Assembly (NCBI GenBank): GCA_038125665.1
Contig: JAYPEI010000019.1
Coordinates: forward strand, 1 to 34,919
Source: CAILUG01 sp038125665
GTDB lineage: Bacteria > Pseudomonadota > Gammaproteobacteria > Pseudomonadales > Pseudohongiellaceae
Direction: 5' to 3'
DNA length: 34,919 nucleotides
Shown: piece by piece, positions 23,702 through 31,457 of the stretch
Layout: each line of letters starts with the position of its first letter
How positions within the stretch are numbered: the first letter of the stretch is position 1
The notes under the pieces: generated by a model
The model's database searches: none
Told to the model about the DNA's origin: nothing
What the model saw: only the letters and a program-made list of their open reading frames with translations
Position numbers and translations under genes: made by a program

Positions 23702-24754
23702 TCAATCTGCCCAGCTTCTGTCGGTGAGTCTTTCTACAGTAGGATCTATTTTATTATCTCGTTGTCCCCAGTGATATTTAACATGTTGAAGAAATTTAGT
23801 GTTCCAGGAAGATAGTGCTTCGCCTCTATCTTGCCAATACAAAATGAATTCAGGTAATAAAGCAAGCGCAAAATCTCTATCTATATTAGCCATCGCTAAT
23901 ACTTCAAAAAAAGCACTGTGAGGTTCAAAGTTTACTGGTAGTGGTTTTGGTGTAGCATCATTTAGTAAATCATGGGTAATCTTATGCCACTGACGACGTA
24001 CATGTGATACAAACTTAGTATTCCAGTCGTTGGCCACTGTTCCTTTTTCTCGCCAGTAAAGAATAAATTCAGGAATGGCATCTTCTATAAAGCGTGTATT
24101 GACCTTAGCCATTTCAAGAATACTTAATGCTTCTTCACTGGGTAGCCAATCCCTAGACATTGAAGATTCTGTAGAGTGCACTTGTTGATATGTACGCTGT
24201 TTTTCCCACTGAGCTACTGTCCAACTTAGGAAGCTTTGCTGGAAAGAATATTGTGGCTTTCCACGTTCTTGCCAATAAAGAACAAACTCTGCAATTCGAC
24301 TATAAGCAAAATCGGCTGGTACACCTCTCTTCACACATAGTTCTATAGTAGCAGCATCTGGTTTCCAGTCAGCTGTTATGCGTTGCGCGTTTCCTCCTCC
24401 TTGGGCTGTGAAATAACGAGGAATAAGTGGCTGTCTTGTAGGAAGTTGTGGAATAGATGTTGAAGGGTTTTTATCAGAGCCACAAGTCAATCTTACTTGA
24501 GGGCTAGACGATATTGTAGATGACTCTTCGACCATGCCGAGTTGAATTAGAGAATTGAGGATGCAAATAAATTTTTGTTGTGTCCAGAAAGGTACAGCTT
24601 CTTGTTGCCAATGACTATCAAGAATTAGTGGCTGCCCTGGTCTTCGCCAATTCCACTCACTAAGCAAATGTAATAATACAGCTTCTTCAAGCCCTATAGT
24701 GGCAGCTAGGGTTGGCGAAATAAGTATAGGACGTTCTGGAATTACGTTACTCAT
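23702..24754 (-). CDS. DnaT-like protein with three tandem DnaT ssDNA-binding modules
   Basis: 350 aa, about twice E. coli DnaT (179 aa). An N-terminal winged-helix-like domain (about 1-75) and a polar linker (about 76-125) precede three copies of one module: 129-186, 202-258 and 275-331. Each begins W/F-x-P, has an (I/L)-x-E-F-(I/V)-L-Y-W-x-(E/D)-(R/K)-G core, and then S/W-N/F-x-x-F-(L/V)-x-x-x-x-x-x-W. This matches the DnaT C-terminal domain, which binds single-stranded DNA and helps load DnaB during PriA-dependent replication restart. It sits in the same transcription run as dnaB and radA, 27 nt after radA, which supports a restart/repair role. The family call is firm; the functional consequence of tripling is inferred. 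Confidence 0.85.
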   Translation of the reverse strand: MSNVIPERPILISPTLAATIGLEEAVLLHLLSEWNWRRPGQPLILDSHWQQEAVPFWTQQKFICILNSLIQLGMVEESSTISSSPQVRLTCGSDKNPSTSIPQLPTRQPLIPRYFTAQGGGNAQRITADWKPDAATIELCVKRGVPADFAYSRIAEFVLYWQERGKPQYSFQQSFLSWTVAQWEKQRTYQQVHSTESSMSRDWLPSEEALSILEMAKVNTRFIEDAIPEFILYWREKGTVANDWNTKFVSHVRRQWHKITHDLLNDATPKPLPVNFEPHSAFFEVLAMANIDRDFALALLPEFILYWQDRGEALSSWNTKFLQHVKYHWGQRDNKIDPTVERLTDRSWAD

Positions 24755-24781
24755 TGAATTTTCAACATTATTAACTTACCG

Positions 24782-26164
24782 TTAACTAAAATTATTCAGT
24801 GCAACCAGTGCTTCAGAAAGTTTGGTTACTGCAATGACATCGATCCCTGGAATGGCCTTTTTAGGTGCATTAGCTTTAGGAACGATTGCACAAGTGAAAC
24901 CATGTTTTGCTGCTTCACTGAGTCTTTCCTGACCATTATTAACAGGACGAATTTCGCCAGCTAGCCCTACTTCACCAAATACGACAAGTTCGCGAGGGAC
25001 TATGCGATCACGAAAACTAGAAACTATCGCTAGTATTAACGCAAGATCAGCAGCAGTTTCAGAAACACGAACTCCACCAACGACATTGACAAAGACATCT
25101 TGGTCCGCCATGAATAAACCTCCATGTCTGTGTAGTGCCGCTAGCAACATAGCCAATCTATTATGATCTAGCCCTACAGCAATTCGCCTTGGATTACCAA
25201 GACCAGAGCTATCCACTAGCGCTTGGATTTCAATTAGTAATGGACGGGTGCCTTCCCACAGTACGGTTACCAGAGAACCGGAAGAACTTTCTTCTGTGCG
25301 AGCTAAAAAAATAGCCGATGGGTTTTTTACTTCTTTGAGCCCAGCTTCTGTCATGGCAAAAATGCCCACTTCATTTACAGCACCAAATCGATTTTTTAGA
25401 CTTCTCAGCGTTCTAAAACGGCTATCATCACCGCCTTCAAGCATCAAGAAGCAATCGATCATGTGTTCTAATACCTTTGGCCCTGCTAGAGAGCCATCTT
25501 TTGTAACATGGCCAACTAAAAAAAGCACAGTATTCGTTTGTTTAGCGAACTGCACTAGATAAGCTGCACAATCTCGCACTTGTGAAACCGATCCTGGCGC
25601 AGAAGCAATATCTAAGCTATGCATTACCTGGATTGAATCGATAACCATAACTTCAGGTTTCAAGGTTTCAGCTGTTTCTGTTAATCTCTGAATATCCGTC
25701 TCAGCTAATACCTGAAGTTTTTCAGTCGGTAGATGCAGACGTCTCGCTCGTATTGCAATTTGTTGAATGCTTTCCTCACCCGTGACATATAAGGTTTTTC
25801 TGTTTTCGGACAACTTACACATAAGTTGTAATAGTAGTGTACTCTTTCCTGCACCGGGATTACCTCCAATGAGAACAGCAGAGCCGGGTACCATGCCCTT
25901 ACCCAGTACTCGATCAAATTCTGTACTAGCAGTAGATAGTCGATCTTGTTCTTGAATTGATACCTCACTGAGTGACTGAGCGCCGGAAAGAGTACCGCTG
26001 AAGCCAATTCGTTTAAAATTAGCATTAGCAACGGGAGAAGTATTGGCACCGAGAGATATTCTTGTTAGGGTGTTCCACGCTCCACAAGAGGCACATTGGC
26101 CTTGCCACTGTTTATGTTCAGTCCCACAATCCGAACAGACATAAGCTGTTTTAGTCTTAGCCAT
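24782..26164 (-). CDS. radA: DNA repair protein RadA
   Basis: 460 aa, the normal RadA length. RadA is a RecA-related ATPase that drives branch migration during recombination. The N-terminal C4 zinc motif is C10-x2-C13-x10-C24-x2-C27. Walker A is GNPGAGKST at 101-109, Walker B V-M-V-I-D-S around 172-177, and the RadA-specific KNRFG is at 257-261. The C-terminal third is the Lon-protease-like domain (V-F-V-N-V-V-G-G and G-E-V-G-L-A-G-E-I-R-P), which lacks proteolytic function in RadA. It begins 5 nt after the alr stop, and no ribosome site is evident. Confidence 0.97.
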   Translation of the reverse strand: MAKTKTAYVCSDCGTEHKQWQGQCASCGAWNTLTRISLGANTSPVANANFKRIGFSGTLSGAQSLSEVSIQEQDRLSTASTEFDRVLGKGMVPGSAVLIGGNPGAGKSTLLLQLMCKLSENRKTLYVTGEESIQQIAIRARRLHLPTEKLQVLAETDIQRLTETAETLKPEVMVIDSIQVMHSLDIASAPGSVSQVRDCAAYLVQFAKQTNTVLFLVGHVTKDGSLAGPKVLEHMIDCFLMLEGGDDSRFRTLRSLKNRFGAVNEVGIFAMTEAGLKEVKNPSAIFLARTEESSSGSLVTVLWEGTRPLLIEIQALVDSSGLGNPRRIAVGLDHNRLAMLLAALHRHGGLFMADQDVFVNVVGGVRVSETAADLALILAIVSSFRDRIVPRELVVFGEVGLAGEIRPVNNGQERLSEAAKHGFTCAIVPKANAPKKAIPGIDVIAVTKLSEALVALNNFS

Positions 26165-26169
26165 GATGA

Positions 26170-27294
26170 TCAGTTATGATATTGTCGGGGAACACGTTGA
26201 GTAACTGAACATAGTAAATCATAGCTAATGACTCCTGCATGAGCGGCAACTTGATCTATGTCCAAGCCTTTGCCCCAAAGTGTCACAACAGCTCCAGGGA
26301 AAACATCGGGGAGTTCGCTTAAATCTATTGCCATCATGTCCATGGAAACTCTTCCTAGTGATCTTGAAATCATTCCATCAACTAATACAGGAGCAAAGTT
26401 TGGCATATGGCTTGGATAACCATCCGCATAACCGATACTAACAATACCACTGCGCATTTTTTTCGGACAAATGAACTGGCTATTGTATCCGATATGATCT
26501 CCAGCTTGATGTTCATTAATGCAGAGAAGACGTGCTTCTAGAGTCATTGCCGGCATTAATCCTAAGGCCTTAGCGCTCTTGTCCTTTAGCTCTTGATCAA
26601 AAGGGGAGGAGCCATATAGTAATAGTCCAGGTCTGCTCCAATGTTGCCTGGCAGAGGGGGTAGAAAGATGAAGCCAATGCATAGAGCTTGAAGCTGTGAC
26701 GCTATAGGAAGTATCTGGGGGTAATGCTGCTAAAGAAGACATTAATTTTTTTTCTTGCTGGTTGTTTAGTGGTGACATAGGTTGTGAAGCATTACCAAAA
26801 TGAGTCATCACTATAGGTTTTGCTGCCCATGGTTTATTACATAGAAAGTGATATGCCTCTAGTAGTTCAGTCTTACTCAAACCTAGTCTTCCCATCCCAC
26901 TTTGTAGTTTTAACCAGCATTGTAATGGATTGTCAGGAGTTAATGCTGGCATCAAAGATTCCAGCCAGTGTAAGTCTTCATTTCTATGAATTACAGTAGA
27001 AAAGTTCCCTGAAACTAAACGAGAAATATCATTAGGAGTAATAAGGCCTTGCATTAAGAGTATGGGTTTATCACAACCTGCATTTCGTAGATTTTCAGCT
27101 TCATTTATATCTGTAACTCCAAACATATTCGCTTGCTCTAATGCTTCAGCTACTCTGATTGCTCCATGACCATAGGCATCAGCTTTTATTACCGCAAGTA
27201 TTTTTTGTTGTGGTGCCAGATGGCGAGCGACTGAAAAATTATGAGTGATAGCCCTGAGATCTATGACAGCACGAGCTCTTTGCAGAGTATCCAT
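26170..27294 (-). CDS. alr: Alanine racemase
   Basis: 374 aa from the ATG at 27294. It interconverts L- and D-alanine for peptidoglycan. It is a PLP enzyme of the TIM-barrel type III fold: the Schiff-base lysine is Lys37 in AVIKADAYGHG. The second catalytic tyrosine is in the C-terminal half, in or near H-I-G-Y-N-S-x-F. The C-terminal beta domain carries S-I-G-Y-A-D-G-Y and G-R-V-S-M-D-M. The start overlaps the dnaB stop by one base (TAATG on the minus strand) with GGGAG 5 nt upstream, so the dnaB-alr junction is coupled. A TTG 12 nt upstream is rejected. Confidence 0.97.
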   Translation of the reverse strand: MDTLQRARAVIDLRAITHNFSVARHLAPQQKILAVIKADAYGHGAIRVAEALEQANMFGVTDINEAENLRNAGCDKPILLMQGLITPNDISRLVSGNFSTVIHRNEDLHWLESLMPALTPDNPLQCWLKLQSGMGRLGLSKTELLEAYHFLCNKPWAAKPIVMTHFGNASQPMSPLNNQQEKKLMSSLAALPPDTSYSVTASSSMHWLHLSTPSARQHWSRPGLLLYGSSPFDQELKDKSAKALGLMPAMTLEARLLCINEHQAGDHIGYNSQFICPKKMRSGIVSIGYADGYPSHMPNFAPVLVDGMISRSLGRVSMDMMAIDLSELPDVFPGAVVTLWGKGLDIDQVAAHAGVISYDLLCSVTQRVPRQYHN

Positions 27295-28682
27295 TATGAC
27301 TCCCAAGGAGGAATGCCAGCCTCTGCCATGGCTATAAAGTTTTCAAAACGAGTATGCTTACCCATAAACGAGAGAGTCACTGTGCCTATAGGTCCATTAC
27401 GTTGTTTTCCTATGATTATTTCTGCCATTCCTTGAGTTTCCACTTTTTCAGGCTCATAGACTTCGTGACGATAGACGAAAGTAATGACGTCAGCATCTTG
27501 TTCAATAGCACCAGATTCACGGAGATCGCTCATAACAGGACGCTTATTCGGGCGCTGTTCCAATGAGCGGTTTAGCTGAGAGAGGGCAACAACGGGACAG
27601 TTGAACTCACGAGCCATTAATTTTAAAGAACGTGAAATTTCAGAAATTTCATTAGTTCTACTCTCACTAGAACCCTTAATCTGCATCAGTTGTAAGTAAT
27701 CAACCATAATCATCCCGAGTTCACCATGTTCGCGTGCAACACGTCGAGCACGTGAACGCATTTCTGTTGGAGACAAACCAGAGGTGTCGTCGATAAACAA
27801 AGGGCGATCACGCAGTTTAGAAACCGCAGAACTTAGCTTTTCCCAGTCATCATTTTCTAGTTTACCATTGCGCATTCGAGTTTGGTCTATCCTTCCAATA
27901 GATGACAACATACGAATGACTAAGGAATCAGCCGGCATTTCTAAACTGAAAACCAAGACTGGCATATCTTGATGCAGAACTGCATGCTCCACCATATTCA
28001 TAGCAAAAGATGTTTTTCCCATTGAAGGACGACCGGCAACTATGATTAGGTCTGATTTTTGAAGACCTGAGGTTTTGAAGTCTAAGTCTTTGAAACCAGT
28101 GGAAAGACCAGTTATGGAGCCTTTAGAGTTAAACAATTTGTCTATACGCTCAACTGCAGATTTTAATAGGGGGGTCACAAATTGAGGACCACCATCATGC
28201 GGGCGTTCATCAGAGAGTCTGTAGACTGCTTGTTCAGCTTCATCAAGAAGTTCTGCTGAGCTACGGCCCTCTGGGTTATAACCTTTGTCAGCGATTTGGT
28301 GTGCTGTTGAAATCATTTTCCGTAGAACTGCACGCTCGCGAATAATCTGGGCGTAAGCAATAACGTTTGCTGCGCTATGCACACCAGTAGCTATTTCACC
28401 GAGGTAATCCAAACCACCTGCGTCCTCTAAGGAATTATTTAGTTGGAGCTTTTCACTTAGAGTGATGACATCTAGGGGCTGAGCATCTTCTATTTGTGAT
28501 GACATGGCAGAAAAGATCAGTCGATGCTCTTTGCGATAGAAATCGTTTGGCAACAATAGACTCTCAATACTCTCCCAGCGAGAAGCATCCACCATTAATG
28601 CTCCCAGTACAGCCTGCTCGGCTTCAAGAGAATGCGGTGGCACTTTTAATGCTTGTAATGGATTTGTTGAGGTTCCAGCCAT
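27294..28682 (-). CDS. dnaB: Replicative DNA helicase DnaB
   Basis: 462 aa from the ATG at 28682 (a GTG at 28691 is also possible; neither has a strong ribosome site). It is the hexameric 5'-3' helicase at the replication fork. The N-terminal primase-interacting helical domain (about 12-115) begins P-P-H-S-L-E-A-E-Q-A-V-L-G. The RecA-type motor has Walker A GRPSMGKTS at 217-225, a V-D-Y-L-Q-L-M Walker B, and L-x-Q-L-N-R-x-L-E-x-R, then D-L-R-E-S-G-A-I-E-Q-D-A-D toward the C-terminus. No intein is present. A perfect DnaA box lies about 130 nt upstream. It starts the dnaB-alr-radA-dnaT-like-ogt run. Confidence 0.97.
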   Translation of the reverse strand: MAGTSTNPLQALKVPPHSLEAEQAVLGALMVDASRWESIESLLLPNDFYRKEHRLIFSAMSSQIEDAQPLDVITLSEKLQLNNSLEDAGGLDYLGEIATGVHSAANVIAYAQIIRERAVLRKMISTAHQIADKGYNPEGRSSAELLDEAEQAVYRLSDERPHDGGPQFVTPLLKSAVERIDKLFNSKGSITGLSTGFKDLDFKTSGLQKSDLIIVAGRPSMGKTSFAMNMVEHAVLHQDMPVLVFSLEMPADSLVIRMLSSIGRIDQTRMRNGKLENDDWEKLSSAVSKLRDRPLFIDDTSGLSPTEMRSRARRVAREHGELGMIMVDYLQLMQIKGSSESRTNEISEISRSLKLMAREFNCPVVALSQLNRSLEQRPNKRPVMSDLRESGAIEQDADVITFVYRHEVYEPEKVETQGMAEIIIGKQRNGPIGTVTLSFMGKHTRFENFIAMAEAGIPPWES

Positions 28683-28718
28683 AAGGTTCACTTTCTTGCA
28701 TTGAGTGAAAAGTTTAAG

Positions 28719-28781
28719 CTAGAACTGGGTTGTGATGCCAGTGAGAAGGGAGTTCTTTTCGTGTGCTTTTAAGTATTTCAT
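28719..28781 (-). CDS. Possible 20-aa leader ORF upstream of dnaB
   Basis: On the minus strand, AAAGGA (28794-28789) is followed after 7 nt by ATG and an open frame reading MKYLKAHEKNSLLTGITTQF, then TAG, 36 nt before the dnaB ATG. The ribosome site is better than that of dnaB itself. It could be a leader peptide or chance; ORFs this short occur randomly. Confidence 0.25.
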   Translation of the reverse strand: MKYLKAHEKNSLLTGITTQF

Positions 28782-28814
28782 ACGCAGATCCTTTATGCAC
28801 TCTTTGCGAACAGC

Positions 28815-28823
28815 TTATCCACA
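28815..28823 (+). promoter_or_regulatory. DnaA box (TTATCCACA)
   Basis: A perfect match to the consensus 9-mer bound by the initiator DnaA, on the plus strand (TGTGGATAA in the dnaB sense). It lies about 130 nt upstream of the dnaB start. I find no second box nearby, so it is not an origin; a regulatory site for dnaB transcription is plausible. A 9-mer can also occur by chance. Confidence 0.45.
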
Positions 28824-28977
28824 GCTAGATTTAGTAAGTAACTTAAGATTGTGCTAATTCAAAACTTATAGTAAAGCATTGTCCAAACTTAGTAATAGAA
28901 CCTGGTTGATTAGATATGACAGCCTCTCGAATTAATCAAAGTAATGAACTTGAGGAGTTTCTCTTAGGAGCTTTCTA

Positions 28978-29038
28978 CAGTATTAAATAACGGACTCCTG
29001 AGTAGACAATAACTATTGTTTGTGCTGCTGGAGCCCGT
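28978..29038 (-). terminator. rplI: Probable rho-independent terminator of the rpsF-rplI operon
   Basis: On the minus strand, ACGGGCTCC (29038-29030) pairs with GGAGTCCGT (28998-28990) in a 9-bp stem with one G-U pair, followed by TTATTTAATA. Inside the loop a second hairpin forms from ACAATA and TATTGT with a 2-nt loop (29006-29019). It lies about 60 nt after the rplI stop. The loop is long and the U-run imperfect, so efficiency is uncertain. Confidence 0.5.
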
Positions 29039-29095
29039 TTGTGCAATGCGGTAGAGCTTGTAATCTGATTAACTAGTAAGCATTTAGTAAATTAA

Positions 29096-29548
29096 TTACT
29101 TGGCTTGTGGCACTACATTAAGCTTGATGGTAGCGAAAACTTCACTACCTAAAGCTAGTTCTACTTCCCATTCACCAGTTTCGCGTAACGCACCGTTAGG
29201 GAGTAACACTTCAGATTTTTCTAGTTCGTAGCCAGCAGCTGTCACTGCTTCAGCTATATCTCGAGTGCCAATGGAACCAAATAATTTTCCTTCATCACCA
29301 GCATTAGCTTCAATAGTGATAGTCAGACCCACAAACTTCTGCGCACGAGCTTGTGCAGATGATAGTTTGTCAGCAGCAATCCTCATCAGTTCTACGCGAC
29401 GAGCTTCGAAGTCAGCAAGATTTTCTTTTGTGGCAGGAATAGCCTTGTTGAATGGAAATAAAAAATTTCGGGCATAACCAGCACGTACGTTTACCTTATC
29501 TCCAACTTGACCCATACGGCCAACTTTTTCTAGTAGAATAACTTCCAT
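29096..29548 (-). CDS. rplI: 50S ribosomal protein L9
   Basis: 150 aa, the usual L9 length. The N-terminal rRNA-binding domain M-E-V-I-L-L-E-K-V-G, then L-F-P-x-x-K-A at about 32-38 (R-N-F-L-F-P-F-N-K-A), leads to the long connecting helix and the C-terminal domain with G-K-L-F-G-S-I-G-T-R-D-I-A. The ATG at 29548 has GAGG with 8-nt spacing; a longer frame upstream is not part of the protein. It ends the rpsF-rpsR-DUF2232-rplI operon and is followed by a terminator-like hairpin. Confidence 0.98.
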   Translation of the reverse strand: MEVILLEKVGRMGQVGDKVNVRAGYARNFLFPFNKAIPATKENLADFEARRVELMRIAADKLSSAQARAQKFVGLTITIEANAGDEGKLFGSIGTRDIAEAVTAAGYELEKSEVLLPNGALRETGEWEVELALGSEVFATIKLNVVPQAK

Positions 29549-29647
29549 AGTAATAACCTCATTTAAAATTATTTTGACCACATCCTGTCGCCATTTATAT
29601 TGCAACCGGTTTCCTGCCCGACGCGTAGCCTGCGGCTACATTGTTTA

Positions 29648-30478
29648 TTAGTGTTTTGAATCCAGTTTCCAGCGGTTACGTAAATCCAAAGCACTATCGA
29701 CAAAACTTAAACTCACCAATACAGGTGACATAAAAAACAAGGCCAGATAAGTGAGAACTAATACAAATTTACCTGTCCTATGAGCCAGCCAGTGACAGAA
29801 TCCTAAGGCTGCTGTTAATGGTGCTACTGCAAATAATGGCAACCATTGATTTAGAGGCTCCATTTCTGAAAGGCCAAGCACTATTCCAACACCTAGTAAA
29901 AGCCCAAGTTTTGGGTCTATTCTAAGTGCGTGAAATTCACGCTGAAAACCTCCCGGATGATAGAGGCTTGCTTGCCAATGTCTAGCCCACGATAATATCA
30001 CTAGAAAAGCTATACCGTGGTACGCCCCATAATAATGGAGTAATTCCTCCAGTAAAATCCTATTGGTTATAGCAGGATCAGCAAAGTTTCCTGCTGGGAT
30101 CAGTAGGTCAAGAGTTGACACTGCCTGATCGATATAACTTTCTTGCCATACCAAACTTAATTGGGTTAATCCCGCTAGTGTAGTAAGTGCCACTAAGATT
30201 AGCTGCCAAGATTCAGTTTTTCTTAATATGTAGGCTAGTAATAAAGCAGCTGTAGCCAAAAAAATGGCTGAAAAATCACCTGCTTGGGCCTGAAGCAAGG
30301 CTGGTAATAGAGCCCACAACAGAAGCAAAAACCCTTCTCGAAATCCTTTACGTAATGTTATCAGTGCCACTAATGTGGCACTGAGAATTCCAAGAATAGG
30401 GATCAGGCCTAAGAGTACCGTTGCAGTTGCCGCCTGACGACGACCGCTCATTGCGTATTCAGCGATACCTCGCAGCAT
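29648..30478 (-). CDS. DUF2232-family polytopic membrane protein
   Basis: 276 aa, very hydrophobic, about seven or eight membrane helices, with almost no soluble loops over 30 residues. In Pseudomonas and relatives a membrane protein of this family lies at exactly this place between rpsR and rplI; its function is unknown. The ATG follows the rpsR stop by 13 nt with only a weak ribosome site. The 99-bp spacer before rplI contains a perfect 6-bp GC-rich hairpin (GTAGCC-TGC-GGCTAC, 29625-29639) without a T-run. Confidence 0.85.
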   Translation of the reverse strand: MLRGIAEYAMSGRRQAATATVLLGLIPILGILSATLVALITLRKGFREGFLLLLWALLPALLQAQAGDFSAIFLATAALLLAYILRKTESWQLILVALTTLAGLTQLSLVWQESYIDQAVSTLDLLIPAGNFADPAITNRILLEELLHYYGAYHGIAFLVILSWARHWQASLYHPGGFQREFHALRIDPKLGLLLGVGIVLGLSEMEPLNQWLPLFAVAPLTAALGFCHWLAHRTGKFVLVLTYLALFFMSPVLVSLSFVDSALDLRNRWKLDSKH

Positions 30479-30491
30479 GATCCCGTGCTAC

Positions 30492-30722
30492 TTACACTTC
30501 GTGTGAATCAGTGTAAGGAATAAGAGCTAGGAAACGAGCCTGCTTGATTGCAGTGGCAAGTTGTCGCTGATAACGTGCCTTAGTGCCTGTAATTCGGCTT
30601 GGTACTATTTTGCCAGTTTCTGAAATATTTGCTTTCAAAGTTTCCAGATCTTTGTAATCGATGGTATTAATACCCTCTGCAGTAAATCTGCAGAACTTCC
30701 GACGGCGAAAAAAACGCGCCAT
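30492..30722 (-). CDS. rpsR: 30S ribosomal protein S18
   Basis: 76 aa, the normal S18 length. The N-terminus is strongly basic (R-F-F-R-R-R-K-F-C-R-F), and the core has I-D-Y-K-D-L-x-x-L, then I-V-P-S-R-I-T-G-T-x-A-x-Y-Q-R-Q-L-A-x-A-I-K-x-A-R. GGGAG lies 8 nt before the ATG. S18 pairs with S6 on the platform of the small subunit, and the S6:S18 pair is the presumed ligand of the rpsF leader. Confidence 0.98.
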   Translation of the reverse strand: MARFFRRRKFCRFTAEGINTIDYKDLETLKANISETGKIVPSRITGTKARYQRQLATAIKQARFLALIPYTDSHEV

Positions 30723-30751
30723 GATAAATCTCCCGTTAGTGGTTACCTTAA

Positions 30752-31198
30752 TTAAGCCTCAGAATCGTTTTCCATCATGTCTTCATCTTCTTCTAAATCA
30801 GCATCTGCATCATCATAAGCTTCAGCTTCTTCAGCGCGAGCACGTTGAGCAGCACGAGCCTTACGCTCACGGCTCTCATTTTCGGCTTTCAGAATAGGAG
30901 ACATTTCAGAGATCGCTTCATCACGTTTGATGATGAGGTTTCTCAAGATGGCGTCGTTGTAGCGGAAGATAGAGCTTATTTCGTCAAGCACTTCTTGACC
31001 ACATTCAACGTTCATTAGAACATAATGGGCTTTGTGGATCTTGTTGATTGGGTAAGCCAATTGACGACGCCCCCAGTCTTCAAGGCGATGAACAGAACCA
31101 CCGGATTCCTTCACCATTTTGGTATAACGATCGATCATTCCCGGAACCTGTTCAGATTGGTCGGGATGCACCATAAATACAATTTCATAGTGTCGCAT
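30752..31198 (-). CDS. rpsF: 30S ribosomal protein S6
   Basis: 148 aa. The S6 core (1-95) is clear: M-R-H-Y-E-I-V-F-M-V-H-P-D-Q, then L-E-D-W-G-R-R-Q-L-A-Y-P-I and Y-V-L-M-N-V. A long acidic tail (about residues 120-148, mostly Glu/Asp/Ala) extends past the core, comparable to the RimK-glutamylated tail of E. coli S6, though this one has its own acidic residues encoded. AAGGAG (31209-31204) is the ribosome site and is buried in the leader hairpin. First gene of its operon. Confidence 0.98.
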   Translation of the reverse strand: MRHYEIVFMVHPDQSEQVPGMIDRYTKMVKESGGSVHRLEDWGRRQLAYPINKIHKAHYVLMNVECGQEVLDEISSIFRYNDAILRNLIIKRDEAISEMSPILKAENESRERKARAAQRARAEEAEAYDDADADLEEDEDMMENDSEA

Positions 31199-31286
31199 TT
31201 GAGCTCCTTACGGTTTCAAGTCTCCTGACCACTCTCTTGAGCTGGCAGTGAGACAAGGAGTTATTTGATTCCTGAATTGCTTCAGG
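31199..31286 (-). promoter_or_regulatory. rpsF: rpsF mRNA leader, probable S6:S18 autoregulatory element
   Basis: In the minus-strand RNA, CUCCUU (31260-31255) pairs with AAGGAG (31209-31204), the rpsF Shine-Dalgarno. Next, GUCUC (31254-31250) pairs with GAGAC (31224-31220), and CUG-CCA pairs with UGG-U-CAG further up the stem, capped by a small loop. On the 3' side a 10-nt bulge UUGAAACCGU contains CCG. A sequestered Shine-Dalgarno next to a bulged CCG is the known recognition motif for the S6:S18 complex in rpsF leaders of many bacteria. Upstream, CCUGAA-GCAA-UUCAGG (31286-31271) forms a separate GNRA-capped hairpin. The base pairing is visible; the ligand is inferred from family knowledge. 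Confidence 0.65.
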
Positions 31287-31313
31287 TCTCTTTCAGTACT
31301 AAAAGAGGGGCGC

Positions 31314-31342
31314 ATCTTACTGAAACTTCATGAAAAAAGCAA
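31314..31342 (-). promoter_or_regulatory. rpsF: Probable sigma-70 promoter of rpsF operon
   Basis: On the minus strand, TTGCTT (31342-31337), exactly 17 nt, then TAAGAT (31319-31314), followed by a GC-rich discriminator GCGCCCC. Such discriminators are typical of ribosomal and tRNA promoters under stringent control. It lies about 25 nt upstream of the structured leader. Confidence 0.5.
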
Positions 31343-31457
31343 ATTTAAGGGAGGTATGTAGCTTCAACCAGAAGTGATTTGGTCTGATGTGCCATCATTT
31401 GAGAAGGTTGGAAAATTGCGATGGAAATGGCTGGTAGCGTAGACTAAAATCACAAGA

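Larger units (their letters stand above)
28683..29095. other. 413-bp intergenic region between rplI and dnaB
   Basis: The largest gene-free stretch in the window. Reading in the minus direction it holds the probable rplI terminator (28978-29038), a stretch without clear structure, a perfect DnaA box (28815-28823), a possible 20-codon leader ORF (28719-28781), and then the dnaB start. I see no convincing -35/-10 pair; TATAAG near 28880 (minus strand) has no good partner. No tRNA or repeat array is visible. Confidence 0.6.

Noticed and set aside
25705..26049. 114-codon open frame on the minus strand in another frame of radA
   Set aside because: It overlaps the N-terminal half of RadA, including Walker A, and has no homology signal I recognise.
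28683..29095. Replication origin, suggested by the DnaA box next to dnaB
   Set aside because: Only one DnaA box is visible, with no AT-rich unwinding repeats and no dnaA/dnaN/gidA genes in the window.
29625..29639. GC-rich hairpin GTAGCC-TGC-GGCTAC between the DUF2232 gene and rplI, considered as a terminator
   Set aside because: No T-run follows on the minus strand, and rplI, which needs read-through, lies immediately downstream.
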